Shown here: positions 1 through 10,533 of the stretch, one piece after another | How the letters are laid out: each line of letters opens with the position of its first letter | How positions within the stretch are numbered: position 1 is the stretch's first letter | DNA from: Karstenula rhodostoma CBS 690.94 | Lineage: Eukaryota; Ascomycota; Dothideomycetes; Pleosporales; Didymosphaeriaceae | DNA: 64,000 nt | Assembly: GCA_010093485.1 (NCBI GenBank) | Contig: MU001502.1 | Coordinates: forward strand, 1,322,057 to 1,386,056 | Direction of reading: 5' to 3' | Translations under genes and position numbers: made by a program | Notes under the pieces: model-generated | What the model saw: the letters and a program-made list of their open reading frames with translations, nothing else | The model's database searches: none | Told to the model about the DNA's origin: nothing

Positions 1-361
1 CAACACCTCACCCACCACGATGATCCACCCAGGCCAGCAAATGGACCTCTCCCCCTTCCCGGACCTCGCTCCGCACGCCTCCAACGCGCCCTTCTGGGGC
101 CTCGACCACTCGGGCATGGGCAGCAGCTTCTTCGACCCTGGCAACGCAGGCTGGTTCCTCCCCTTCAACGTCGAGCCGCCTGTCCTCGGCGACGACGGCG
201 GCATGTTCACCGCGGATGCGTTTAGCCTCGGCGTCGGCGTCGGCTCGGCCGTCGATCTGGGGTTGAACGCTCACCCCGCGCACAGGCAGAGCGTGAGCCG
301 TGGGCATGGGCCGCCACCCGGGATGGAAAGGTTGGATGGGCTCGACGGCACGCCGCAATAA
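1..361 (+). CDS. C-terminal end of a probable regulator (5' truncated by window)
   Basis: The frame is open from the first bases of the window (position 2) to a TAA ending at 361, so this is the last roughly 119 residues of a longer protein. The tail is rich in Pro, Gly, Phe and Asp, with short hydrophobic-acidic patches such as WFLPFNVEPP and FTADAFSLG. Such tails are common in fungal Zn2Cys6 transcription factors, where they can act as activation regions. No catalytic or DNA-binding motif lies inside the window, so the family call is inference from composition only. The first ATG in frame (20) is probably internal. Confidence 0.55.
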   Translation, partial: NTSPTTMIHPGQQMDLSPFPDLAPHASNAPFWGLDHSGMGSSFFDPGNAGWFLPFNVEPPVLGDDGGMFTADAFSLGVGVGSAVDLGLNAHPAHRQSVSRGHGPPPGMERLDGLDGTPQ

Positions 362-775
362 CAGGGCGGTGCTCGGGGTGGGCGCGGTGAATGATTGGAC
401 GATTGTTATGATGGGCTGGATGGGTCTTGCTCGACTCGACTCGACTCGGGTGTTTGGTTAGCGCGGGTGTGGTTCGCTAAGGGTGCGTGTATATAGTAGA
501 TGCGTGGGTTGCTTTGGGTTGATACCATCACCGGTTGCTAGTGCTATCTTTTTTTTTTTTGTTTACCTTGCCTGGTTGCTTTGCATGGTGCGTGGGGAGG
601 TGTGCAGCGTGGGCTGCCATTATCTCAGGTTGGCGTCATGTCACTAGGTTGCCCGCAGGTCTTTCGCATCGAAGCTCAACCACCCACTGACATCTCGTTG
701 TAATTGATATACAACCCGCAGCTAACTTGTGCGTGCTTGGTATCAACGGGGTCTCGTCAGGGGCTTCGGAGATGT

Positions 776-805
776 ATGGTATGGTATGGTATGGTATGGT
801 ATGGT
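776..805. repeat. ATGGT pentanucleotide microsatellite (6 units)
   Basis: Six perfect head-to-tail ATGGT units, read directly from the sequence. No coding frame is supported across them. Confidence 0.95.
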
Positions 806-1060
806 AGTAGGAGTTTGGTCGTTGTTGTTGACAGGCTCTACTGTTCTGAAGAATGGGTAGAGAAGAGACCTCAGTGACAATTGGTGACTCCTCGTGAGCT
901 TCTGCACGCCGCGGCGAAAGGAGAGCTGAGTATAATGGTGCGGATTGTAAGGCCCGTCTTGAAGCATCACGGTGGGGAGCGACACTGATTGCGAGGACTG
1001 AGAAGGCTGGTGTTGGAAGTGATGGGGGATGCTAAGACGTTGGTGGTTATCCAAGTACAA

Positions 1061-1120
1061 CAATGCATCCAAGGGCAACAATGCATCCAAGGGCGACAAT
1101 GCATCCAAGGGCGACAATGC
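1061..1120. repeat. 18-nt tandem repeat, 3.3 units
   Basis: Three near-identical 18-nt units begin CAATGCATCCAAGGGC at 1061, 1079 and 1097. A partial fourth (CAATGC) follows at 1115. Units differ only at the penultimate base (A or G). The period is a multiple of three, but the array lies just beyond the stop codon of the minus-strand gene ending at 1183, so it is probably 3' untranslated. Confidence 0.9.
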
Positions 1121-1182
1121 CCGCATGAAGCTCTGCTTTCTCCATGGACCAAGCAACAGCCCAAACCCACCGCACCCGCTCC

Positions 1183-1761
1183 TCACTCCTCCTCCTCCTC
1201 TTCCACCGACGCCAACGCCCTTATCCCTTTCCACCTCCACCTCCCCTTGCCCTTCTGCTTCTGCTTCGCCGCCCTCCCACGAACCTCAACCCTCTGCTCC
1301 TCCGCCGCCTCAATTCCCGATCCAACCCTCGGCACCTCCACAGCCTCAACCTCAGCCTCCTCCCCCCTCCCCTCAGGCCTGAAATAAAGCTGCACAAACT
1401 TCCCCGCGGCCACCGCCTCCTCCCTTCCCGGCACCTGCCCATAGAAATAAAGCTCATGTTCCATCTCCTCTTTCCTGGGGCGCAGGGCCCTCGCACGGCC
1501 GTAGGCGCTAGCTAGCAGGGCGAGGTGCTCGACGGAGCGGATGCGGCGGCCGAGCGGCTCCGTCAGGTACAGCAGGTTGATGTTGCCGTCGAGGTAGTGC
1601 TCTGTGAGGAAGTTGCGGAGGCGGCGGTGGAGGTCGTCGGTCCCGGTTTGGAGGAGGGACAGGGATTCGAGGGCGGCGGCTAGGTTGAGGATGCCGTAGG
1701 GGCAGGTGGTGGTCAGGGGGGGTGTGGTCGGGGGTGGGGTGGGGTTCGGCGTGTCGGCCAT
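1183..1761 (-). CDS. Hypothetical 192-residue protein
   Basis: Single-exon ORF with a Pro/Thr-rich start (about residues 5-20), a central region predicted to be helical (about 22-125, including LHRRLRNFLTEHYLDG and SVEHLALLASAYGRARAL), and a charged tail ending in a Glu run. I do not recognise a family. In favour of coding: hydrophobic periodicity in the centre, lack of low complexity there, and a start at an ATG with an A at -3. The basic KQKQKGKGRWRWKG patch near residue 170 may be a nuclear signal (inference). The 18-nt tandem repeat follows the stop. The overlapping 91-residue ORF in another frame is Arg-rich and judged a shadow. Confidence 0.55.
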   Translation of the reverse strand: MADTPNPTPPPTTPPLTTTCPYGILNLAAALESLSLLQTGTDDLHRRLRNFLTEHYLDGNINLLYLTEPLGRRIRSVEHLALLASAYGRARALRPRKEEMEHELYFYGQVPGREEAVAAGKFVQLYFRPEGRGEEAEVEAVEVPRVGSGIEAAEEQRVEVRGRAAKQKQKGKGRWRWKGIRALASVEEEEEE

Positions 1762-3148
1762 TTTGGGGGTGGAGTTGAGAGTGGCTGGGGGTCGTGGATG
1801 GAGGTGGTGGGTGAGAGCGCGTGAGCGATTGTGTGGTGAGTCGTGGAGCGAGAGTAATGGGTCATGTGGCTCGGGCTCCTTGGTGGTTAACGATCTCGCA
1901 TAGTTATGTGATGGTAGCGATGGATCGATGGATGTATGGATTGAAGCGGGTGGAAGTGGGAGTGTTTGGGTTTGATGGAGGATCTCGAGAAGTGAGCTTC
2001 TCCGAGCTCAGGCGCACTTTCCCGGGTTGCAGGCTTCAGACGTGCGTGGAAGATGGAAGGAGCTGGAGGCGCCCGCAGCCAATTCAAAGCATTTTCGCCA
2101 ATACGTTGAGATTCTACGGGTTTACGATTGCATTTGGTCCAACGCGGTATCTAATAATTGAAGCTTGCATGTTTGTAACCTGGATGCTATCCTGGGACGG
2201 AAATTGCCGGATACATATCCAGGAACTTCCCTCCAGTAAACATATTCATGTTGTTGTATCACGTGCCTTTGAGTGTGGACTTGATGATTGCTTAAAGCTT
2301 GTGGTGCTCATAAGTAGAGATTCTTACGACTGTCTGGATATTGCTATAATGAGTTACGCGTTGGCATTGTGCCAATGTACCTACCTTCCATGTAACAATG
2401 ATCGTAGCATCTGCCACTGTTATATCTGGCCAGTCGATCATACCCCAGAATGAACAGCTCATCGGTTTTGTATTCATATGGGCCAAAAAGTGCTGAGAGC
2501 AGGATCAGTGCTTGGCCCTGGTCGCGTGTTGGGTCTCGAGGCGAAGACAATGTGTGTACTCTGATCATCAGCACAGTCAGTTGGGGATTCCACGTGAGTT
2601 ACACCAAGACTCAGAACGAGCTCTAGATGTAAGCTGTATATTCAGTTGGAATGAACGTGATCAATAACGGTGGGGAAGATACGCCAGCGCTTGGTGTGGC
2701 GTCGCAATCGGTTCTGAAAAATACGCACACGGGAAAGTCCGCACCATCCTTTCCCACCTTCACATCTCATAACCAGGGCCTCGCATATACCTAGCGCAGC
2801 TGCAACAAGTTCTCTTACTTCTCTTTATCACGAACCAAAGCCTGCATTTTGGCAGGTTCCACGTGGAACACCGCAGCGTTCCGTCGGGTGCAACAAGCGC
2901 AACGCCCGGACGCGGACCCTCGACACTTCCTGACGTAAAATTCTCTCTACATCAACTCCACGACCACAACCTTCACTATTCAACGCATAACTAGTGAAAA
3001 AGACTTATATCCTTCTGCCTGGCGCCTGGAACCTCTGCGTCCACTCCGAGTCCATCCCTGGGCTCACGCTCGATACGTAAAGACAGCTATTATAATTATA
3101 TAAGCGAGGTTATTCAGCAGTCATCGCCATTGAACGATCCCGATCCAG
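1762..3148. other. Intergenic region, divergent promoters
   Basis: It lies between the starts of the minus-strand gene (1761) and the eight-exon plus-strand gene (3149). An ORF at 1821-2453 has no recognisable motif or splice support. An AT-rich TATA-like stretch sits at 3090-3105, just before the downstream start. Confidence 0.5.
3090..3105 (+). promoter_or_regulatory. TATA-like element upstream of the eight-exon gene
   Basis: The run TATTATAATTATATAA lies about 45-60 nt before the first ATG of the downstream gene, in otherwise mixed-composition DNA. Placement fits a core promoter, but there is no direct evidence of use. Confidence 0.3.
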
Positions 3149-5441
3149 ATGATAACCCGCTCCTTATATCAGCCCGCTGGCCCAGGTGCTACAATGGGTG
3201 ACTCCGCTCCGGATTCCCGCGTCGCGCACTTGGATCACGCTCGCAACACCCCACCAGGCCACAACTTCAACAACCATAACGCGACAACTACAGATTTGCC
3301 AAACAGCATGTCCGCTCCCATTAGGGACATGTCGTCAGTTGCGGGCATGGTGGATCTGCCAACTTTAGCCAAGATGTTCGAGGTTCTCAGCACCAGCCAG
3401 GTACGTAGCCACCATTCTTCTTGAGTGAGAGCTTGAAGACGATCCGTCTTCGCGAGACTCGAGCCCTATAAAGCCTATTTTCTTCTCATGTCCTCGTCGC
3501 ATATGCAACAATTACGAGCTAATAGATGATGAAGGACGACGACGACAGGAACTTGGCGGCCTGGATCAATGCAAACTACCTGCCCCGTGACTTCGACGGA
3601 GTCATCGAGCAGGGCGGTGCTGCGATAAAGGGTACTGAGGGCTTCGCAAAGCTATACAACGCTTATAAGCGCGTGCGCACACTCACCAACCGCGCCCAGG
3701 ACAAGTGGCCGTGGGTTCCTACACATCTGTAGTCGTTGTATCTCCGCTGACGTGCTTAGCTTCTTCGATCGTCGGTGGAAAAGCATGACTTCGGCTCAAG
3801 TGACGAAAATGGCTACGAGGAACGACAACGCGCCTCCTTCCAATGCTTCTCCTGGGCTTCTTTTGGAATCTCCATTAGTGCGCAGTTTGGCAGAAAACGG
3901 TAAGACGGTTTCTCAAACGATGGTCACTCTATTTGATTTAGGGATAACTGACATACCATAGGCCCCGCGGCGCCGACGGCTGAACCCCAAGCCCAAGGAT
4001 CATCTACTGCTCTCGATCAGGCAGCAACAAACCAGCCTGCTGCAACAGGTAAGTTCGGTCCGCTTGTTTCGGCAGTTTGAATCTGTCTCGATACACCAAT
4101 TTTGACGAAGAATGGCAGTTATGGCTAACAATTGGAAGGAACTACCGAGCCAGAAGGGACACAGCCAACTGAACTGGCCGAACGAGTGAAGCGTTCACCT
4201 ACACCAGCCTCGCCCACCATGGCATCGGCAAGGGCACAGCCTCATCCCACTGAGGGCGACAAGGCGGCAAGCGAAATATCTGCTATCTCAACCCCGGCTT
4301 CAGGTATGTATATATGGCATGCACATATTGGTACAATACAGCAAACATGCAAACAGTCTAATTATTGCGCGTTCACGCTCTTATGTAATATTTTACTCTA
4401 CTGACATTGTTTTAGTTCTTGCTGTAGAATCTGCATTCGAGCATGACAAGCTCGATGATCTACCTACGGTATGTAAGTTCATATGCTATGAAGCTTCCGC
4501 TGACAGATTCAGTCATCTGGTGGAAAGCGCAAACGGGGCCCCCCGGACTTCGATGAGCGTGGGCTTTTCGCTCGAGGCCACAGCAATCTGCGCCCTAAGC
4601 GGGGCCGTCGTGGAGGCCGCGGACGTGGAAAAAAACCACTTGCGACAGAGCGAGCGGACTCGACTGATGGAGTAACTGACCACACGCCGTCGACCTTCGA
4701 AGACATGGCATCTCGCAACGGCAAAGACAAAGAGATGGCTCATGCGCCGGTGAAGAAGCCAAAGGCTGCGGCTCCAAGCCCGCGGGTGACACGCCGACAG
4801 GCACGCCTCTCTGGAGGCAGCGACAATCAGGAGAACTCGAGCCAGGCGATGCCTGCGCGGGCTGAGTCGCAAGAGGCTAGTTCACCCAAATCTCATTCAG
4901 ACAGCGACGCCATCACCGACGACAACGAGCAGAACGTAAGTACCGCCTCCGTACATATATATGAGGCATTTTCTAACCCAATATCCTCATATAGACCACT
5001 ATGTCCCAAGCCGACAAAGGTGCAGTAATCACGGACAACGAAGACACGTTGATTCCCGACAACGACAGCGCCACGTCAGATATCACCAACACTGACCTCC
5101 TCGCCCTAGGTTTATCGCACTCTGAGCGTCCTAAGACCGAGCCCACTGTCTCGCCCGCGCGAGCTGATCAGGATATCGTCAAGCCTGACTCCAAGGCGGT
5201 TTCTCCGGACAGGACCATGGAACAAGATACCCAATCACAAAAAGTCGAAACTGTAAACTACTTCGCTCGCGTCAATACCGGCACTGCTTCCTTCGAGGTT
5301 CCTCTTGATGATACCATGGACGATGACAAGAAGCTCAACAGCGATCTCCTAGGGTATGCTGCGTGGAGGGAGAAGATGGGCACGAAGTCCGCAAGCGTCT
5401 CATTCGACACGTGGCTCAGCATCTTCAGCTTCGGCCGCTGA
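3149..5441 (+). CDS. Unrecognised nuclear-type protein, 8 exons, about 585 aa
   Basis: Assembled from exons 3149-3400, 3526-3710, 3760-3899, 3962-4048, 4139-4303, 4416-4468, 4507-4935 and 4995-5441. All phases agree, giving 586 codons including TGA. Introns have good donors (GTACGT, GTGGGT, GTAAGA, GTAAGT, GTATGT). The only compact region is at about residues 85-160 (around AAWINANYLPRDF, LYNAYKRVRTLTNRAQ and FFDRRWKSM), and could be a small folded domain. The rest is Ser/Pro/acidic and disordered. A basic RG segment (PKRGRRGGRGRGKK, about residue 330) looks like an AT-hook or nucleic-acid-binding stretch, and GGKRKRG may be a nuclear signal. An alternative start is the ATG at 3194. I do not recognise the family; a fast-evolving chromatin-associated protein is one possibility (inference). 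Confidence 0.7.
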
Positions 5442-7156
5442 AGGTAGTCATGTGCAGTTAGGTACTTGCTGAAGAGGGCTGCTCAAGAAGGAGCATTTGC
5501 GGTACGGTCTGGCTCTGGCGACTTTCATGGTTGGCGGCGTAAGGGCGTGTTTCGGATTATCTGCATTTGAAAGTCTGCATGGGAAGGTTTTCTGAGTTGA
5601 GAGCTTACTCTCGTTTTCATTCTTTCGTATTCTCGGGCTCTTTTCAATAATCGACAGCAGAGGTCGCGGTTGCTGCATGAGCAACTTGGTGGCGATGTAG
5701 ATAGTTTTACACCCATTGTTTTCTTGTTCTCTATCATGATTACAGGGTCTTTAACTACGCCATGTCCCTGCGACTGCCCATGAATGTTGTTTTGGCTGAT
5801 CGATATGAGTATGATCTCGAGAAACCAGCTCGATGGGCGCCAGGTGGGCAAGGGCAAGCTGTCCGCAACTAGTCAACGTCACGAACATTTGTCTCCCCCA
5901 TTCTGGGGGCTGGGTCTCGATGGACGATCACCGAGACCGCTGGGGCATTGCCATGACCAGTTAAAGTCGTGTGTGAAGAGTGTTTGATCGGTTTATTTGA
6001 TCAAGGTTTAAAGGCGTTGAAGTCAGTAGACAAAGAAGAGAACGGAAAACTCTATATAAGAAATATTTATACGTGTATACTACTACCTACCTAAGGATTT
6101 ATAGTTACTATCTAGTGTAACTCCTTTAGAGAAGACGCGCTACTATAATTACTACTTAACCTTTAGCAACGCGCCGCTCCTCTACGGAGCCGGCTCCCCA
6201 GGTTACCTAGCTTAACAGACTCCTGGCCAAGACCATCAGACAGATATATCGCTATCCTTGAGCTCCTTCCCTCGCAGGAGTTATTCATTTGGACTCCTGC
6301 GCTGTATGCAATGTTGTGTCGTATCGCACGAGAACAGGCTTTCCTTCCCAGATTTTCCCTCATCCCGACAGCTTCTGACGCGCACCGATGCATTTGTACC
6401 CATTCACACGGTGATCATATCCATCCTCGCGCCGAAATGTCGGATATGCTTGTGAAAGGTTGCCCGTGTCACGACTTGATCGTACCACGGACCAGGCGGC
6501 TGGGCTGTCACAACGCACGTCATACTGCATCCGCTTCGCGCCTGACCTCACCTTTGAACATGACGAGGTCGTCGACCACGATCAAAAGATATTCTGAATG
6601 CGAGGCCATCATCGGAGAGGCGCAAGTCGAGCAAAATGTCGCAGGATATACCTGTGGACTTCGGGCAGAGATGGCTAGCAGCATTGGCGGATGAATGCCT
6701 CGGTAGCAGCACCCCGTGGATATACAAGCAGCGGGGGAACGCTTGAGATCCCAGGCTAGCGTCCAGTCGCCCGTCCTTCGAGCAACATGCGTTACAACAT
6801 CGACAAGGCCCACAAGCCAACTTTTGCCGCAGCCGAGCATACGAAAGGTCTTCCGCGGTCTGGACAGAAGCCACGACGGAAGCTCGCCTTTGCTGGCCTG
6901 TCTGTCCGGGAGCGCAAGCATCACAAACCTTGCAACAAACTGAAGTTGATCAGATATTATTCGCAAGGCTAATCTTTGTTGGCGACGCGGATCGACATAT
7001 GCATGCGGCACGAAGCCTCGCACGATAGATTAAGTTGCACGACGCTCCCACGGCCCTGGGTCTCGCAACCCTCCTCTACTTCATCGCGCATCCTGACTCT
7101 ATCGCTTCTACCCTGCGTTCGATCATCCATTCGCCCGCAGCGTATTTCTAAGAGGG
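5442..7156. other. Intergenic, contains AT-rich repeat remnant
   Basis: No gene model could be built on either strand; the ORFs here overlap each other and lack motifs. An AT-rich tract at about 6040-6170 is followed by a 44-nt sequence that recurs near 16.0 kb (listed separately), suggesting a decayed repeat element. Confidence 0.5.
6182..6225. repeat. Dispersed 44-nt repeat, copy 1
   Basis: It matches 16005-16048 over 44 nt with no gaps and five differences, every one a transition. It sits at the end of an AT-rich tract. This is the pattern expected of two copies of a repeat that diverged through RIP-like C-to-T change, although 44 nt alone is short. Confidence 0.7.
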
Positions 7157-9099
7157 ATGAGAAGTTTGTTCGCTGCGGTTGCTTTGTTGGGGGCGCGGAG
7201 TAGTGCGGCACCGCTGGCTGCAAGGGGTGCCCCGTCAGTGGATCTTGGATACGCTGTTTATGATGGAACTCTAGACAGCCAGAACGGAATCAACATATTC
7301 AAAGGGCAAGTTCATATGGGCACGATGTTTTTCGTTTGGCTTGCTGAACTTTCCTGTCCAGGGTTCGATATGCCGCCCCGCCTATCGGGAACCTCAGATT
7401 CGCGGCTCCCCAACCACCCATAGAGAACAGAACTGCTCCTATTTCAGCGACCACCGATGGCCCTGTTTGTCCACAGACTGGAGCAGGCAAAGATACACCT
7501 GCTGCGTACGGGTTCACATCTGCACTAGGCAACGAAGATTGCTTGTATTTGAACGTCTATGCGCCGTCCAATGCGACCAATCTTCCGGTTTTCTTTTGGA
7601 TCCGTAAGTCCACTGTGCAAAATATTGAAATGGAAAATACTCACCTCATTGAGACGGTGGCGGATACGGTCTATTCAGCGCTCAGGGACTCGATCCAACC
7701 GAGTTCATGGTCACGAACAACAACGGCTTCATCTCTGTGATTATCCAATATCGTCTCGGCGCATTCGGATTTCTGTCCAGTGAGGCTGTTAAGGCCGATG
7801 GTGCCCTGAATGCAGGGCTTTTGGATATGGAATTTGCCCTGAAATGGGTGCAGAAGCACATCAAGTCCTTTGGCGGCGATCCTGCACGTGTAACAATTGC
7901 TGGCGAGAGCGCTGGTGGCGCCGCTGTCATGTACCAAGCCATGGCCTACGGTGGGGCACAGAACGTATCCCTGTTCAACAATGTACGTCTGCGACCCCGA
8001 ACTCCTGGTTTTATGGATGACTATAAAGACTCACATGCTAACACACAAGTAGATCATCGCTGAGAGTCCATGGGTGCCAGCGCAACATGGATACAACGAC
8101 GAAGTGCCCACTCAAGCATATGAAGATTTTGCAGCGGCCGCCGGCTGCTCGAACGCCACCGATACGCTGCAGTGCCTCCGCAACGGCGACAGTGAACTAC
8201 TCCAAAATGCCAGTGCAAAAGTGTCAGAAGCTAGTGCCTTCGGTAGCTTCGCCTTCCTTCCCGTCACAGACGGCTCTTTCGTGCAAGATCTTCCCTCTAC
8301 CCAGCTAGTATCCAAGTCTCTAAGTGGAAAACGTCTCCTCTCCGGCAACCTTGCGAATGAGGGCGTCCCACTCAGTCCACCCACGACCAAGACCCTCGAG
8401 GACTTCCGCGATTACGTGTCACTCACCTTTCCTTCATTCTCCACAGATGAGAAAGCCGACTTGGAAGATCTCTACTCCTACGAAGGCGACGATCGAGACG
8501 TAGATCCCTCTGCGCCGGTCTACGATACGGATGGAATCTCTTTAGTCACCGCCATCAACCAATCAGCATTCGGCACTGGCCAACAACAACGCGTTTTCAA
8601 CGTCTTCGCCGAATCTACTTTTGATTGTCCATCCTACTGGCTTGCTTCCGCTTTCCCCCAGGCTTGGAAGTACCAATTCAGCGCTGGTCCTGCGTACCAT
8701 GGCTTCGACCTTCAGGCCCTTTGGTCCGGCACCACAACGCCAGGCGCGTCCTTCAAGCACGCGTTTCGTAGAATCTGGGGAAACTTCATCGTGCACGATG
8801 ACCCCAGAATCAGTATTTTGGACGCAAAGGGTGGGGTAGCTGCCTCGACAGTGCCGGAAGGCACAGATGGGTCGATTGACTGGCCAGCGTGGAGCGATGA
8901 TGCCCCGGTGCTGTTGAATCTGAATACCACGGGCGGAAATGCGACTTATCACCCAGTAACAGAGTATCTGAAGTATTACACCTACTCGGATCCTGGGGTG
9001 GTGAACGTGTTCAGTATTGCGGATGCAAAGGCTTGGGAAGGTAGAAGAGGGGAAAGGTGCAAGTGGTGGCTTGAACATGCCGAAAGGGTACCATACTAG
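7157..9099 (+). CDS. Secreted type-B carboxylesterase/lipase
   Basis: Four exons (7157-7305, 7362-7603, 7654-7982, 8053-9099) give 588 residues, the usual size of fungal type-B carboxylesterases (alpha/beta hydrolases that cleave carboxylic esters). The N terminus is a signal peptide (MRSLFAAVALLGARSSA). Family landmarks follow in order: VRYAAPPIGNLRF, EDCLYLNVYAP, the oxyanion-hole HGGGYG spanning the second splice junction, the nucleophile elbow GESAGG (Ser about 216), the acidic-residue region GNLANEG, and the catalytic His in YHGFDL. All three triad regions are present, so the enzyme should be active and extracellular. The first intron (7306-7361) must use a GC donor (GCAAGT): the only nearby GT donor breaks the frame of VRYAAPP. 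Several Asn-X-Ser/Thr sites suit a secreted glycoprotein. The substrate cannot be inferred. Confidence 0.93.
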
Positions 9100-10533
9100 A
9101 ACTACAGCGCTGCAAAAATTGAGTTTTAGATCGAAAGACATGTGTACACTCAGTCGTAATGCGTGACCTCCAGTCTAACTTCCAACGAAACTTGAGAAAC
9201 CTGTTAATCACGTGATTATGTCTGCCAAGGTATTGATTGTGGTGGTTAGCACGATTCTATAGTTCGTCCTTCCCTTCTTGTGCGTCCTCTCAATCACATC
9301 CTCGAAGTCACCAAACCTTCTTAAACTACCGCAATTTGTTCAGGGTTTCGATAGCTCTCTGATCGAGAAGGTAATATATGCTGCTGCTTCCTTTGGCTGT
9401 CCGAGCGACTGCATCGGACTGTGCCGAAAAGGGCAGTCGATAAGACCAGCGCTGTTACACAGAGAAGACTGCAATTTGATTCAATCTAGAACACGAGGGG
9501 GGTGTTCATCGCAGCGCTAAGCAACGTGTCGACTCCCATCCAAGTTGCCACTTAGAGGGGAACAGCATTATGATGCAGGCAGTCGGAATCGGATTCGGAT
9601 CTCACGTTTGCACCTAAAGAACTACGAAGCCTAACGATACATGCCAAGAGTGACCACCGCGTGACGTCGTCCTAGGATGATCGCGGACGCCGAAACTTTG
9701 AAAACCTCCTATTGCACCAACTAACCAGCCACATGGTTTTCTGTAGCGAATCCTCATGTCAAAGATTGTTGTTGGCAGATTTTTTGCTGTGTCTGAAAAG
9801 GAGCGGCCCGCAGTAAGGCCCCAACCGACCGCATATTCCACCACAACCGTCTGGCATCTGTGGCTGCGCGTTAACTCGCAATGTTCCGACGAATAGCATC
9901 GGGCGCAGGCCTCCCTCGAGCTCCGACTTGTCAGCAATTCTTGGACAATCACAGCGTGAAGGAGGGCATGCAGAGATGCCTATTCTAGCGTAACCTTGGA
10001 CGGCGAGGATACGAAACCCCTGCATTTCGACAATCGCCGAAGCGCCAGCTATGTCCATGTCCAAGTTGTGCAACCACTCCACATCTACTGCGCGATTCGT
10101 CAAGTCTAATACGTATCGCATCTGGAGGCTTTCCTGGGCGCCCTGGCGACTTGACGCTAGCGTCGTACAGAAAACATTCCGACCATAGGCGTCTGCTCCT
10201 CTAAGCTCTAGGCTAAAAGAGGAGCGTGCCGTCGTCGCATATGCATACAAATGTTGGCCTGTTGCTTTATTAAGCTCCGCCGATCTGCCCAGCACTGCGA
10301 CCAAAAACTCAACCGCGGCAAATCAACTCGACATCTTACCAACCCCTCCCTTCTTAGTCTCATATAGCCGATTTACTACAAACTGCCCATCAACAAGCAT
10401 TTATACTTCGTGTCGCATTTACTCGACTATCCTCCACAACATTCGCGCAAGATATGTGAAGCATTTCTAGCGAGCCAGCCACCACAACGCCACTCTCAAC
10501 GCGCGAACTCAGTTCGCGATCGCAGCATGAGCC
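9100..10533. other. Intergenic, one doubtful ORF
   Basis: No motif-bearing gene was found. The only long frame is the minus-strand ORF at 9759-10304, listed separately with low confidence. The stretch probably carries the promoter of the PTH11-like gene starting at 10534. Confidence 0.45.
9759..10304 (-). CDS. Doubtful hypothetical ORF (about 181 aa)
   Basis: An uninterrupted 546-nt frame starting from a non-ATG codon, with no recognised domain, signal peptide or membrane segment. A Cys-rich stretch (ISACPPSRCDCPRIA) lies near residue 120. Mixed composition makes chance occurrence plausible. It is recorded only because it is the longest frame in a 1.4-kb gap. Confidence 0.2.
   Translation of the reverse strand: MVAVLGRSAELNKATGQHLYAYATTARSSFSLELRGADAYGRNVFCTTLASSRQGAQESLQMRYVLDLTNRAVDVEWLHNLDMDIAGASAIVEMQGFRILAVQGYARIGISACPPSRCDCPRIADKSELEGGLRPMLFVGTLRVNAQPQMPDGCGGICGRLGPYCGPLLFRHSKKSANNNL

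Larger units (their letters stand above)
362..1182. other. Intergenic, 3' flanks with two short tandem repeats
   Basis: Convergent 3' flanks of the regulator and the small minus-strand gene. It holds an ATGGT pentanucleotide array and an 18-nt tandem repeat, listed separately. The ORFs seen here are low-complexity products of those repeats. Confidence 0.6.

Noticed and set aside
1821..2453. 210-residue plus-strand ORF
   Set aside because: No motif, Trp/Cys-rich shadow-like composition, no splice partner and it occupies a divergent promoter region.
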